From contig NZ_CP009122.1 in the NCBI RefSeq assembly GCF_000803645.1, forward strand, positions 3,138,501 to 3,202,500: a stretch of DNA of 64,000 bases, read 5' to 3'. This document shows, piece after piece, positions 28,598 through 38,073 of the stretch. The notes beneath the pieces were generated by a model, which saw only the letters and a program-made list of their open reading frames with translations, was not told where the DNA came from and did not search any database. The stretch's first letter is position 1. Each line of letters begins with the position of its first letter. The stretch is from Sphingopyxis fribergensis (GTDB lineage Bacteria > Pseudomonadota > Alphaproteobacteria > Sphingomonadales > Sphingomonadaceae). Position numbers and translations under genes: made by a program.

Positions 28598-29664
28598 CGC
28601 AGTTTCAAGGTCGCGAGTCCGGCGAGCGCGAGGACGATCGAGACGATCCAGAAGCGGATGACGACGGTGGATTCAGGCCAGCCCAATTGTTCGAAATGAT
28701 GATGGATCGGCGCCATGCGGAACACGCGCTTGCCGGTGCGCTTGTACCAGAAGACCTGGATGATCACCGACAGTGCCTCGACCACGAACAGCCCCCCGAT
28801 GAGGACGAGTACCAATTCGTGCTGCGCGGTCACCGCGATGGTCGCAAGCGCGCCGCCGAGGGCAAGGCTGCCGGTGTCGCCCATGAAGACGGCGGCAGGC
28901 GGCGCGTTGAACCAGAGGAAAGCGAGGCAGGCGCCGATAATCGCGGCGGCGAAAATGGCTAGCTCACCCGCCCCCGGAACATGCGGGATCCCCAGATATT
29001 CGGCGAATTTCACATTGCCCGACAAATAAACGATGACGAGCATCGCCATGCTGGCGATGATCACCGGGAAGGTCGCGAGCCCGTCGAGCCCATCGGTAAG
29101 GTTCACGGCATTGCCGAAACCGACGATCAGCACCATCGCAAAAACATAATAAAGTGGCCCGAGCTCGAGCACGATCCCGCTGAAAAAGGGCAGATACAGG
29201 TCGGTGCCGGTGCGCGACACGATCAGGAAAACCGCGACAGCCGCGATCACGAATTCGACGAGCAAGCGGACGCGGCCGGGAATGCCCCGGTGACTTGACT
29301 TGGTTACCTTGTCGAAATCGTCGAGGAAACCGACGATGGCAAAACCGCCGGTCACGAACAGGCATGCCCAGACAAAACGGTTCGACAGGTCCATCCAGAG
29401 CAGCGCGGAGATCATCAGCGAAATGAGGATCATCAGGCCGCCCATCGTCGGCGTGCCCTTTTTAGCCAGATGACTTTGCGGGCCGTCTTCTCGGATCGGC
29501 TGCCCCTTGCCCTGTCGCATGCGCAGCATCAGGATGAAGCGCGGCCCGATCCACAGCCCGATGATCAGCGCGGTGGCGACCGCGGCGCCCGAGCGAAAGC
29601 TCAAATAGCGAATGAGGTTCAGCACCCCCGGAAAGCCTAGCCATTCCGCCAGCCAATATAGCAT
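28594..29664 (-). CDS. mraY: phospho-N-acetylmuramoyl-pentapeptide-transferase
   Basis: A 356-residue polytopic enzyme that moves phospho-MurNAc-pentapeptide to undecaprenyl phosphate, giving lipid [16 protein letters not shown], the aspartate-rich [22 protein letters not shown] and [12 protein letters not shown] are the diagnostic motifs, and [14 protein letters not shown] sits near the end. ATG at 29664 overlaps the murF stop by one base (TGATG); a TTG at 29667 is possible. Confidence 0.96.
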   Translation of the reverse strand: MLYWLAEWLGFPGVLNLIRYLSFRSGAAVATALIIGLWIGPRFILMLRMRQGKGQPIREDGPQSHLAKKGTPTMGGLMILISLMISALLWMDLSNRFVWACLFVTGGFAIVGFLDDFDKVTKSSHRGIPGRVRLLVEFVIAAVAVFLIVSRTGTDLYLPFFSGIVLELGPLYYVFAMVLIVGFGNAVNLTDGLDGLATFPVIIASMAMLVIVYLSGNVKFAEYLGIPHVPGAGELAIFAAAIIGACLAFLWFNAPPAAVFMGDTGSLALGGALATIAVTAQHELVLVLIGGLFVVEALSVIIQVFWYKRTGKRVFRMAPIHHHFEQLGWPESTVVIRFWIVSIVLALAGLATLKLR

Positions 29665-31040
29665 CAATAGTCCCCGTTGGTCAGCGCCGTCACGACATGC
29701 GACAGGCCGACGCTGTTCGACCCCTTGACCAGCACGGCGTCGCCCGGACGGATCAGGTCCTTCAGCCGCCCTACCGCGGCCGAGTGGGCGGGCACATGCT
29801 CGAAATCGATGCGGCCCTCAAGCGCTTTGGCGAGCGGCGCCATCTCTTCGCCGACAAGCAGGGCGAATTGCACCCCGGCCGCGACGAGCGGAGCCGCGAG
29901 GGCGGCGTGATAGTCATCGCTGCCCGGTCCAAGCTCGCGCATCGCGCCGAGAATCGCGATGCGACGGTCGCCGGATTCGCTGCCGAACTGGCCAATCGTC
30001 GCGGCCATCGAGGCGGGGTTGGCGTTATAGCTTTCGTCGATGACGAGGATATGGCCGCCGCCGAACGGGACGCGGTGGCGCGCGCCGCGGCCCGTAAGGC
30101 CCGCCATTTCCGCAAACGCCAGTCCCGCCGCGGGGAGGTCACCACCGACAGCCTTCACCGCCGCGAGCACGGCGAGCGAATTGGACACCCAATGCGCGCC
30201 CGCTTGCGCGATGGTGAAGCAGAGCAGCGATTCCTGCACCTGCGCTGTGACGAGCGAGCCCCCCTTGCCATCGGACAGCCAATCGACCGCGCGGACATCG
30301 GCACCGGCGCCCAGGCCGAAGCTGACAACGTGCGCGGCGTGCTTTTCGGCTTTGGCGCGGAGGCACGCATAATGCGGGCTGTCGAACGGGACGATCGCGG
30401 TGCCGCCGGGTTCGAGGCCTTCGAAGATCTCGCCCTTCGCATCGGCGATCGCTTCTTCACTGCCGAAAAATTCCATATGCGCGGGGGCGATGGTGGTGAC
30501 GATGGCGACGTGGGGGCGCACCATCCGCGTCAGTTCGGCCAGTTCGCCGGCGTGATTCATCCCCATTTCGAACACGCCATAATCGGCAGTCGACGGCATG
30601 CGCGCGAGACTCAATGGCACGCCGACATGGTTGTTATAGCTTTTGACCGAGCGGTGCGCCTTGCCGGGACGGAAGCGATCGAGCGCCGCGAACAGCGCTT
30701 CTTTCGTTCCGGTCTTTCCTGCCGAGCCGGTCACGCCGATGATGCGGCCATGGCTTCGCGCACGCGACGCGGTGCCAAGTGCGTTCAGCGCCGCGGCGCT
30801 GTCGGCGACGCGGACGTGCGGATGATCGATAGCACTTTCGCAGACGATGCCCGCGGCGCCCGCGGCGATGGCCTTGTCGATGAACGCGTGGCCATCGGCG
30901 ACCTCGCCCTTCATCGCGACAAACAGGTCGCCGTTCGTCACTTCGCGCGAATCGAAAGCGACGCCCTGGACGGTGAAGTCAGCGCTCGCCTCGCCGCCGG
31001 TGGCGGCTGCGATAGCGCGGGCTGTCCAGAGCGGGTTCAT
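29664..31040 (-). CDS. murF: UDP-N-acetylmuramoyl-tripeptide--D-alanyl-D-alanine ligase
   Basis: A 458-residue Mur ligase that adds D-Ala-D-Ala, the product of Ddl. [15 protein letters not shown] is the P-loop, [16 protein letters not shown] and [10 protein letters not shown] the MurF motifs, and [11 protein letters not shown] the C-terminal motif. ATG at 31040 overlaps the murE stop (ATGA). Confidence 0.96.
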   Translation of the reverse strand: MNPLWTARAIAAATGGEASADFTVQGVAFDSREVTNGDLFVAMKGEVADGHAFIDKAIAAGAAGIVCESAIDHPHVRVADSAAALNALGTASRARSHGRIIGVTGSAGKTGTKEALFAALDRFRPGKAHRSVKSYNNHVGVPLSLARMPSTADYGVFEMGMNHAGELAELTRMVRPHVAIVTTIAPAHMEFFGSEEAIADAKGEIFEGLEPGGTAIVPFDSPHYACLRAKAEKHAAHVVSFGLGAGADVRAVDWLSDGKGGSLVTAQVQESLLCFTIAQAGAHWVSNSLAVLAAVKAVGGDLPAAGLAFAEMAGLTGRGARHRVPFGGGHILVIDESYNANPASMAATIGQFGSESGDRRIAILGAMRELGPGSDDYHAALAAPLVAAGVQFALLVGEEMAPLAKALEGRIDFEHVPAHSAAVGRLKDLIRPGDAVLVKGSNSVGLSHVVTALTNGDY

Positions 31041-32476
31041 GCCGCCTCCTCGCGCGCTACCGTCACATCGTCGAAGGGGACGACGCGCATATCATCGCCG
31101 CGGCCGATAATCTGACCCTGTTCGTGGCCCTTGCCCGCGATGCAGATGATGTCGTCCGCGCGCGCTTCGGCAATCGCCGCGGCGATCGCGGCGCGGCGGT
31201 CGCCGATGACTTTTGCCGCCGGAGCGGCGGCGGCGATCGCAGCACGAATGACGGCAGGGTCTTCGCCGCGCGGGTTGTCGTCGGTAATGATCAGCACATC
31301 GGCTTTTGCAGTGGCAATTCGGCCCATCTCCGGCCGCTTTGCCTGATCGCGGTCGCCGCCAGCGCCGAAAACGAGGATCAGGCGGCCGGTCGCGTGGGGG
31401 CGCAATGCATCGAGCGCCGCCTCTATCGCGTCGGGGGTATGAGCATAGTCGACATAGACCGGCGCGCCAGCTTTGGTAATAGCGGCACGTTCCAGCCGAC
31501 CACGCACCGGCTGGAGCCTTGCAAGATTGCCAAGCGTTTGCGCGACATCGCCGCCTGTCGCGATCACAAGGCCCGCCGACACGAGCGCGTTGGCGACCTG
31601 ATAGGCGCCGATCAGCGGCAGTTCGACCTTCTGCACCAGATCGCCCGCCGCGATGACAAGCGACTGGCCGAGCTGCGTCGGTTCGCGCGAGACGAGGCGG
31701 AGCGTTTCGCCATTCGCGCCAACGGTGAGCAGTCGAACGTTCCGGGCCTTTACGGCGTCGATGACGGCGGCCGAATAGGCGTCGTCGGCCCACACTACAG
31801 CGGCACCGTCGGGCTCGACGACTTCGGAAAACAGCCGCAGCTTGGCCGCCAGATAGGCGTCCATCGTGCCATGATAGTCGAGATGATCGTGGCTGAGATT
31901 GGTGAAGGCGGCAGCCTTCACTGGCAGGCCCTCGGTGCGATATTGGTCGAGGCCGTGGCTTGACGCTTCGAATGCGGCGTGGGTGATGCCTTCGGCGGCA
32001 AGGCCCGACATGTTCGACAGGAAGGTCACGATGTCGGGCGTCGTGAGGCCCGTCGAGGCGCTGTCTTGCGACGTCGTGATGCCGAGCGTGCCGATCGATG
32101 CAGCGTTGAATCCCGCCATCCGCCACAGCTGCCGCGTCATTTCGACGGTCGAGGTCTTGCCGTTGGTGCCCGTCACCGCGACGCAGATCGCGGGAAAGCG
32201 GTGGAAGAAGCGCGCCGCGATACGCGCGAAGGCGCGGCGGGGATTGGCGTCGGCGATATGCACTGCGCCCTCCACCTTCGCCTGGGGCCGCGCGACGACG
32301 GCAATCGCGCCCTCTTCGACTGCGGCCGCAATAAAATCCTCGCCGTTGAATTTTTCGCCGACGAAAGCGCCGAAGACCGTTCCTGGCGCCACCTTGCGAT
32401 GGTCGATGGCGAGGCCGGTCACGACCGGATCGGTGCCCACAAGCCCTTGATCTTCGAGCAGCGCGGACAGGCGCAT
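31037..32476 (-). CDS. murE: UDP-N-acetylmuramoyl-L-alanyl-D-glutamate--2,6-diaminopimelate ligase
   Basis: A 479-residue Mur ligase. The P-loop is TGTNGKTSTVEM, and FEASSHGLDQYR and NLSHDHLDYHG are central motifs. DNPRGEDP carries the DNPR signature for meso-diaminopimelate, so the cell wall should be of the mDAP type. ATG at 32476 overlaps the ftsI TAA by one base (TAATG), which decides the start over the in-frame ATG 24 bases upstream inside ftsI. Confidence 0.96.
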   Translation of the reverse strand: MRLSALLEDQGLVGTDPVVTGLAIDHRKVAPGTVFGAFVGEKFNGEDFIAAAVEEGAIAVVARPQAKVEGAVHIADANPRRAFARIAARFFHRFPAICVAVTGTNGKTSTVEMTRQLWRMAGFNAASIGTLGITTSQDSASTGLTTPDIVTFLSNMSGLAAEGITHAAFEASSHGLDQYRTEGLPVKAAAFTNLSHDHLDYHGTMDAYLAAKLRLFSEVVEPDGAAVVWADDAYSAAVIDAVKARNVRLLTVGANGETLRLVSREPTQLGQSLVIAAGDLVQKVELPLIGAYQVANALVSAGLVIATGGDVAQTLGNLARLQPVRGRLERAAITKAGAPVYVDYAHTPDAIEAALDALRPHATGRLILVFGAGGDRDQAKRPEMGRIATAKADVLIITDDNPRGEDPAVIRAAIAAAAPAAKVIGDRRAAIAAAIAEARADDIICIAGKGHEQGQIIGRGDDMRVVPFDDVTVAREEAA

Positions 32477-34167
32477 TATTCGGTTTCCCCGTTTCTCCAC
32501 AGCAGCGGTGTCAGTTCGGACACATCGACGTCGCGGCTTTCGTCGGGGAAGACGCCCAGCATCGGCCCGGCGCGGGTGACGACCTTGCGCACCACGGGCG
32601 CGGCGGTCCAGCCGGCCGTGCGCTGCCCCGAACTATAGGCGTTGCCCTTTGGCTCGTCTATCATGACGAGCACGACATAGCGCGGATTGTCCATCGGGAA
32701 TGCGGCGGCGAAGGTCGACACGAGCGAATGGCGGCGATAGCCGCCCACGCCCGGCTTTTCGGCGCTGCCCGTCTTGCCGCCGACGCGAAATCCCGCCGCG
32801 TCGGCCTGCTTCCCGGTGCCGTCGGAAACGATCAGGCGCAGCAATTGCCGCATCCGGGCGCTGGTCGACGCCTTGAAGACACGGCGGCCCTGCGGCGGCG
32901 CCTTGTCGCCGAGCTTCATCAGCGTCGCCGGACGCCAGATTCCGCCGTTGACGAGCGCGGCATAAGCACTCGCAAGATGCAGCGGCGTGACCGCGATACC
33001 ATGGCCATAGCTGGCCGTCATCGTGGTGACCCGGCCCCAGTTTTTCGGCCACAAGGGAAAGGCGCGTTCCTTCAGCTCGATGTGCGGCCGCCCGTCGAAT
33101 TCGAGGTTGCGGAACAGCTCCTCCATCTTTTCGCGGCCCAGTTGGTCGCCGATCTGCGCGGTCACGATGTTCGAGCTGTGGATCAGCGTCTCGGGGACGT
33201 TGAGCCAGCGGTTCATCATGTGCGAATCGCGGATGCGAAAGCCGGCGATCGCCAGCGGCTTGGTCGCATCATAGCGCTTTGCCATGCTGGTAACGACGCC
33301 ATTGTCGATCGCAGCGCCGATCGACAGGGGTTTGAAGGTCGAGCCGAGCTCGTAAAGATTATAGGTCACGGCGTTGCGGCGCGTCGCGGGATCGCTGCCG
33401 GTCAGCTTGTTCGGGTTGTAGGTCGGCAGCGAGGTCATCGCAGCGACTTCGCCGGTGTAGACGTCGAGGATGATCCCCGCACCGCCGATCGCCTCCAAAT
33501 TTGTGACCGCCGCGCTCAGCTCGCTTTCGAGCACGCCCTGAACGCGCGCGTCGATCGACAGCGCAAGCGGCTGCCCGCGGGTCGCCTTGTCGATCAGGCG
33601 CTGGTCGAATGCGCCCTCGACCCCGGTGACGCCATGACCCTCGGCATTGGTAAAGCCGAGCACATGCGCCGCGAGCGTCGACTGCGGATAGAGACGTTCC
33701 TTTTCCCGCGGAAAGTCGAAGCCGACGTCGCCGATCGCATTCACCGCGGCGACCTGATCGGGCAAAGCGCGGCGGCGGATATAGGTCGGGCGCGATCCGC
33801 TGACCTTGCCCAGCAATTCCTCGCGCGACATGTCGGGGAAAATCTTGTGCAGTTCGTCGGCCAGATACTGCCGGTTATTGAGCAGCTTCGATGGAACGAC
33901 GCGGATCGAATAGCCGTCGATCGTGCGCGCGAGCGGCACGCCGTTGCGATCGACGATGTCGGCACGCGCCGGAACGAAGGCCGATGCCGGAGCGCGGCCC
34001 GACGCGGTATCGAAAAGCGCGAAATAGACGAGCCGCACCGACACAACGAAAAATGCCGCCATGAACAGCAGCATCAGGATCATCAAACGCTGTTGTGCGG
34101 TCAGCAATATCTGCTGCCGCACCCCGGCGGTTCGAACGCGCGTTGGACGGACGACCAGCGTATTCAT
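32476..34167 (-). CDS. ftsI: penicillin-binding protein 3, septal transpeptidase FtsI
   Basis: A 563-residue class B PBP. A basic cytoplasmic start (about 1-25) is followed by one transmembrane helix (about 28-48), the dimerisation domain (RADIVDRNGVPLART) and the transpeptidase domain with S276-T-F-K, the S-S-N motif in IHSSNIV and K465-T-G-S. It cross-links septal glycan with FtsW. The ATG at 34167 overlaps the ftsL stop (ATGA). Confidence 0.96.
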   Translation of the reverse strand: MNTLVVRPTRVRTAGVRQQILLTAQQRLMILMLLFMAAFFVVSVRLVYFALFDTASGRAPASAFVPARADIVDRNGVPLARTIDGYSIRVVPSKLLNNRQYLADELHKIFPDMSREELLGKVSGSRPTYIRRRALPDQVAAVNAIGDVGFDFPREKERLYPQSTLAAHVLGFTNAEGHGVTGVEGAFDQRLIDKATRGQPLALSIDARVQGVLESELSAAVTNLEAIGGAGIILDVYTGEVAAMTSLPTYNPNKLTGSDPATRRNAVTYNLYELGSTFKPLSIGAAIDNGVVTSMAKRYDATKPLAIAGFRIRDSHMMNRWLNVPETLIHSSNIVTAQIGDQLGREKMEELFRNLEFDGRPHIELKERAFPLWPKNWGRVTTMTASYGHGIAVTPLHLASAYAALVNGGIWRPATLMKLGDKAPPQGRRVFKASTSARMRQLLRLIVSDGTGKQADAAGFRVGGKTGSAEKPGVGGYRRHSLVSTFAAAFPMDNPRYVVLVMIDEPKGNAYSSGQRTAGWTAAPVVRKVVTRAGPMLGVFPDESRDVDVSELTPLLWRNGETE

Positions 34168-34778
34168 CGGCCGGACTTGCCTCCTGCCGCTTCGACCGCG
34201 GCCGCGCGCTTGAGGTCGGCGAGCGTCGATTCGGCGAGCAACTGGTCTTCGATCATCTTGAGCTGTTCGCGGCGGCGCGTCGGCGCCATCCGCGGCGGCG
34301 TGTCGCTGCGGATCGCAGTGTCGGCCTGGGCAAGGACGACGGGCTTGGCGGTGACCGGCTTCACCGCTGCGGGCTTGCCGACGACCGGGCTTTCTTTTGG
34401 TGCGCTGACGGCAGGCGTACCGACCGGCGACACCATCGCCATCAGCACCGGCGCAACCTCGTTCGCGCCGCGCGCGCGCGGCAGCCGGTCGAGCGACGCG
34501 AGCTGGCGTTCGCTTTCCAGATATTGGCCGGCGTCGGGCGCCGAATAGCCGAAGGTATCGGCATTCCACTGTTCGAGCTGGCGCATCGAGGCGCGGACCG
34601 CGAGTTCGGATTCGAGATAGCGGATATTGTCGCGCGTGCGGTCGATCTGCTTTTCGATGCGCGTCAGCTCGCTGCGCGTCGCCGCGACTTTCAGCGACAC
34701 GGGATAGAGCATCATCGCAAAGATGAGCACGAGCAGGACCAGGCCGATTCCCTGGAGCTTGCGGGCCGCCATCAGCAT
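34164..34778 (-). CDS. ftsL: FtsL-like divisome protein with long C-terminal tail
   Basis: A 204-residue protein placed between rsmH and ftsI, the usual ftsL position. One transmembrane helix (about 10-30) is followed by a heptad-rich coiled coil ([23 protein letters not shown]) and the region around [11 protein letters not shown]. FtsL is usually about 100-130 residues; here an Ala/Pro/Val-rich tail of about 100 residues is added, ending in a charged helix. Assignment rests on position and topology more than sequence. ATG at 34778 (or 34772) overlaps the rsmH stop. Confidence 0.8.
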   Translation of the reverse strand: MLMAARKLQGIGLVLLVLIFAMMLYPVSLKVAATRSELTRIEKQIDRTRDNIRYLESELAVRASMRQLEQWNADTFGYSAPDAGQYLESERQLASLDRLPRARGANEVAPVLMAMVSPVGTPAVSAPKESPVVGKPAAVKPVTAKPVVLAQADTAIRSDTPPRMAPTRRREQLKMIEDQLLAESTLADLKRAAAVEAAGGKSGR

Positions 34779-35740
34779 GACATCGCCTCCTTGATCGAAT
34801 GGGCCGGAGCTGCGGTCCGGATCGCACTACGCAGCGTTGCCGAGCGGGCGCGCGGGTTGCGTGCCTCTTCGGCCTTGCCCGGCCGCACCTTGCGCGCCGG
34901 GGTTTCGAAAGTTGCGGCCCGCGCCAGAGGGGTAGGCGCGGGCCGGTGACGCGAACCCGCGGCATCGCCACCGCTCCGTTCGCGCAGGAAGTTCTTCACG
35001 ATGCGGTCCTCGGTGCTGTGGAAGCTGACGACGGCAAGCCGGCCGCCGGGACGCAACAGCCGTTCGGCGGCGTTGAGGCCGGCCATCAGCTCGTCGAGCT
35101 CGCTATTGATGTGGATGCGGATCGCCTGGAAGCTCTTGGTCGACGGATCCTTGGGCGCGCCCGGCGGATGGCGCAGCGCCTTGCGGATCACCGTCGCCAG
35201 CTCTCCGGTGCGGGTAAGCGGCCGCGCCGCGACGATCGCGCGCGCGACGCGGCGCGACTGGCGCTCGTCGCCATAATGAAAGAGCACGTCGGCGATAACA
35301 TGCTCGTCGGCGCTGTTCAGCCAGTCGGCGGCGCTTTCGCCCTCCTGCGCCATCCGCATGTCGAGCGGGCCGTCCTTCTGGAACGAGAAGCCGCGCTCGC
35401 CCTGGTCGAGCTGCATCGACGACACGCCGATGTCGAAGGTGATGCCGTCGACCGCGTCGATTCCGCGCTCCGCGAGAAGCCGGTCGATCTGGCTGAAACG
35501 GCCGTGGATCAACGTCAGCTTGCCACCGGCCTCCTCGACCAGCGCCTGCCCTCCGGCAATCGCATCGGGGTCGCGGTCGCAGGCGATGACATCCGCGCCC
35601 GCAGCGAGCATCGCGCGAGTGTAGCCGCCGGCGCCGAAGGTCGCGTCGACATGACGCTCGCCGGGGGCAATGGCGAGCGCGGCGAGGACTTCATCGCGAA
35701 GGACCGGATCATGGCGGGGATCGCGCGGCAGGTTGGTCAC
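34772..35740 (-). CDS. rsmH: 16S rRNA (cytosine(1402)-N(4))-methyltransferase
   Basis: A 322-residue SAM-dependent methyltransferase (formerly MraW). [29 protein letters not shown] (SAM site), [36 protein letters not shown] and [16 protein letters not shown] are complete family motifs. The start is a GTG at 35740 overlapping the mraZ stop (GTGA). The C-terminus ends beyond the usual RS-SAKLR-like motif with a slightly altered [11 protein letters not shown]. Confidence 0.96.
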   Translation of the reverse strand: MTNLPRDPRHDPVLRDEVLAALAIAPGERHVDATFGAGGYTRAMLAAGADVIACDRDPDAIAGGQALVEEAGGKLTLIHGRFSQIDRLLAERGIDAVDGITFDIGVSSMQLDQGERGFSFQKDGPLDMRMAQEGESAADWLNSADEHVIADVLFHYGDERQSRRVARAIVAARPLTRTGELATVIRKALRHPPGAPKDPSTKSFQAIRIHINSELDELMAGLNAAERLLRPGGRLAVVSFHSTEDRIVKNFLRERSGGDAAGSRHRPAPTPLARAATFETPARKVRPGKAEEARNPRARSATLRSAIRTAAPAHSIKEAMSC

Positions 35741-36237
35741 TTGCGCCCCTTCCCTTTGGCGGCATCCCACGATGCCGCGAGGCGCTGGAGCACCGGGTCG
35801 GCATCGGCACATTCGGCAAGCGCGGGCAGCCACCAGATTTCGAGGCGGCGGCCCGACCCCACAAAAGCCGTCGCGCCGGCATCGCCGACGCGGTCGCGGT
35901 GAATGAAGCTGGGCAGGAAGCGACCGCTGTCGTCGAGCGTATAGGGCTCGGTATAGCTGAAGCGCTTCTTGAACTCGGCATCCTCGTCGAAGTCGAGGTT
36001 GCGCTGCCGCGCGGTGTCGCGGTCGCGTTCGATCTCGCCGTTCAGCCGGTCATACTGGTCCTGGCCATAAGCGACGAGGCACGGCAGTTTTTCGTGGAAA
36101 CCGACCCATAGCACGCGCTGGCCGTCCGCAATGAGGGGCACATTGTTGCGGAACTGCGAGGGGACGGCGATCCGCCCCTTGCCATCGATCGCGGCGAAAC
36201 TGGTGCCCGCATACTGGCCGGGCGTCACAATTGCCAT
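35737..36237 (-). CDS. mraZ: transcriptional regulator MraZ
   Basis: A 166-residue AbrB-like DNA-binding protein with two SpoVT/AbrB repeats: [21 protein letters not shown] near residue 11 and [16 protein letters not shown] near residue 97. MraZ binds G-rich direct repeats upstream of its own gene and controls the dcw cluster. It is the first gene of the cluster here. GGGGGGCAGAGCG precedes the ATG at 36237. Confidence 0.95.
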   Translation of the reverse strand: MAIVTPGQYAGTSFAAIDGKGRIAVPSQFRNNVPLIADGQRVLWVGFHEKLPCLVAYGQDQYDRLNGEIERDRDTARQRNLDFDEDAEFKKRFSYTEPYTLDDSGRFLPSFIHRDRVGDAGATAFVGSGRRLEIWWLPALAECADADPVLQRLAASWDAAKGKGRK

Positions 36238-36361
36238 CGCTCTGCCCCCCGTATCGCGCCACCGGGCAAAACTTCCCCGTCCCCGGAATCGCAGGATTCC
36301 AGCTATTTCGGCGCGGGTGGAGAATGCCCCTCTCCGATTCTGTGAGTATCAACTATAGATC

Positions 36362-36401
36362 GGGGTGAAAAGGGGTAATTTAGGGTAGATTAGGGAATCT
36401 A
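36362..36401. promoter_or_regulatory. putative MraZ operator: four G-rich direct repeats, 10-bp period
   Basis: On the plus strand GGGGT (36362-36366), GGGGT (36372-36376), AGGGT (36382-36386) and AGGGA (36392-36396) recur with exactly 5-base spacers. Known MraZ sites in E. coli are TGGGN repeats with 5-base spacers, and mraZ starts about 125 bases away. The last repeat lies inside a perfect inverted repeat, TAGATT/AATCTA (36386-36401). The G-rich strand is opposite to the mraZ coding strand. Confidence 0.6.
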
Positions 36402-36486
36402 AGCCCCATTTGCCGCAAAAACGGCTCTGAATTGGGTAAATACCCGTCCTACGGCGCACAGCGGCACCGAGAAGCATGCTTCGATC

Positions 36487-36501
36487 GGGGTGAATTGGGG
36501 C
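36487..36501. promoter_or_regulatory. second, shorter G-rich repeat pair near mraZ
   Basis: GGGGT (36487-36491) and GGGGC (36497-36501) again stand 10 bases apart, and both this pair and the main array are preceded by GATC. A third copy (about 36507) is degraded. It lies just after the stop of the upstream membrane gene. It may be an extra MraZ half-operator or a decayed duplicate. Confidence 0.35.
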
Positions 36502-36514
36502 GAATAGGCCCGAC

Positions 36515-37678
36515 TCAGCTGGTTCGGGCGCGAATCCACAGCGGGCGGAGTCGGCCATATCCCGTGTGGGGCCACAGGCGAGCGGATAGCCATTCCATCG
36601 TGTCGGCTTGTCGCAGATGATGCGCCCCCGGAACGAGCGGACGCCATAGCGGTGTAAAGAGCAGGTCGGCGTCGCCGATTAGCCAAACGTCGCCCTGCCC
36701 TATTTGGCACTGGGCAGCGCGCCGACGGGCATAAGCGCGGCATTGCGGCGGCAAGCGGTCAAAGCGCCCCGCACTGAACAGGCGCAGGCGCGCGCCATCG
36801 ACATCGACCGGCAGCGCCTTATCCTCGGCGGCGGGCGCGGCGGCCAACGTCACACCCCAATGGTCGAGCAGCGGCGTCAGCAAACTCGTCACCGGCGGAT
36901 TGCGAGGATCGCCGAGTGGATGGCGCACGGGCCAACCCGACAGCGCATCGGCGAGCACGACCGCATGCCCACCACCACGAACGAACGCATCGATCGCGAC
37001 CAGTTCCTGCGGCGCCAACGCGCGGGGATGGGCGATCAGCAGCGTTCCGCCCGACGATGGCACATGATCGGCGAGGCTGTCGACCAGCGACACCGGCCCT
37101 GCCGCCGCCAGCCGCGCGAGCGCGGGATCGTCATTGGTGCCCTCGGCAATCATCGCCGCGATGTCATGACTCGCCGACCAGCGCAGCGGCAGGCCGGTGA
37201 GAATGGTGACGGCGGGCGCATCGGCCGAAACCGGCGCGGGCCTGTAGAGGGCCGCAAGCAACGCGTGCCCCGCCCCGAACCAGCCGATCACGAGCATCGA
37301 TCCGGCAAACCACGGCAGGATACGGGACCGGCCGCGCCACTGGATGACCAGGTCGGCGAGCCAAGCCGCGACACCCCCAGCGACGATCGTCAGGAGCAGG
37401 GACAACCATCCCGCCGATCCCGCCAGGACGATCGCGAGCAAGCCTTGCATGACTGCCAGCAGCGCGAGAGTGAGAAGGCCAATGCGCCACCGCAGCGCGA
37501 TGGGCTCACCGCGCTGCCACCGGGCGAGAAACAGCATCGGCGGCCCGAGCAGCGGGATCGCCAACGCCGGATCAACACGGCCGAGCAGCGCCTGCCCGCC
37601 CGCGACCCACGCCAGCGCAGCTATCGTGGCGGCAATTGCAAAAGCGCGCAGCAAATGCCGGCGCGATAAAGGCTTCAC
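36515..37678 (-). CDS. membrane protein, DUF4350/GldG-like architecture
   Basis: A 387-residue protein. Four or five hydrophobic segments fill the first ~150 residues, followed by a soluble Rossmann-like part (VTILTGLPLRW, GGTLLIAHPRALAPQELVAIDAFVRGGGHAVVLADALSGW) like the DUF4350/GldG-type domains found beside ABC transporters. No transporter genes lie beside it, so the role is unknown. The start is a GTG at 37678 overlapping the stop of the preceding small gene (GTGA). Confidence 0.6.
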   Translation of the reverse strand: MKPLSRRHLLRAFAIAATIAALAWVAGGQALLGRVDPALAIPLLGPPMLFLARWQRGEPIALRWRIGLLTLALLAVMQGLLAIVLAGSAGWLSLLLTIVAGGVAAWLADLVIQWRGRSRILPWFAGSMLVIGWFGAGHALLAALYRPAPVSADAPAVTILTGLPLRWSASHDIAAMIAEGTNDDPALARLAAAGPVSLVDSLADHVPSSGGTLLIAHPRALAPQELVAIDAFVRGGGHAVVLADALSGWPVRHPLGDPRNPPVTSLLTPLLDHWGVTLAAAPAAEDKALPVDVDGARLRLFSAGRFDRLPPQCRAYARRRAAQCQIGQGDVWLIGDADLLFTPLWRPLVPGAHHLRQADTMEWLSARLWPHTGYGRLRPLWIRARTS

Positions 37679-38073
37679 TGTTTCGACTGGCGCGCGCGCT
37701 GAAGTGCGGGGTCGGGCTCGAGGTCGGGCACGGTCGACGACGACGGTGCGGCCTGCGGCACCTTCACCGGCGTCGCGGCATTTTCATCTTTCGACGAGGG
37801 CGACACCGCTTGGACGCCGAGTTCCTCCAACGGCGCGCCGCTGGTTTTCTCTTCGTCACCCGGCATCTTGACCTCGGCAGAGGCCGCCGCGTCGCTGGCG
37901 GCGCTTTGGCGTGCGCGATCGCCGATCAGCCCCGCCATGCCGACCAGCAACAGCACCGTTAGCACCCCTGCAATGCCGATCTGCAGGCGCCGCATCGTGT
38001 CGTTGACGGGCGCCGTTGTCGGCGGTGGCGGCGGTTCCTTGGGGGCCGAGGGAATGTCGATCCGCACGCTCAT
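37675..38073 (-). CDS. small single-pass membrane protein, proline-rich N-terminus
   Basis: A 132-residue protein: MSVRIDIPSAPKEPPPPP is a proline-rich cytoplasmic start, one transmembrane helix lies at about 30-50, and the rest is a polar, low-complexity periplasmic tail (Ala/Ser/Pro/Glu). I recognise no family. ATG at 38073 overlaps the cysK stop (ATGA), and its own stop overlaps the next start, so it is co-translated with both neighbours. Confidence 0.65.
   Translation of the reverse strand: MSVRIDIPSAPKEPPPPPTTAPVNDTMRRLQIGIAGVLTVLLLVGMAGLIGDRARQSAASDAAASAEVKMPGDEEKTSGAPLEELGVQAVSPSSKDENAATPVKVPQAAPSSSTVPDLEPDPALQRARQSKQ

Noticed and set aside
32728..34548. Long plus-strand frame (606 codons) opposite ftsI and ftsL
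   Set aside because: Antisense shadow; it crosses two real genes and lacks any recognisable domain.
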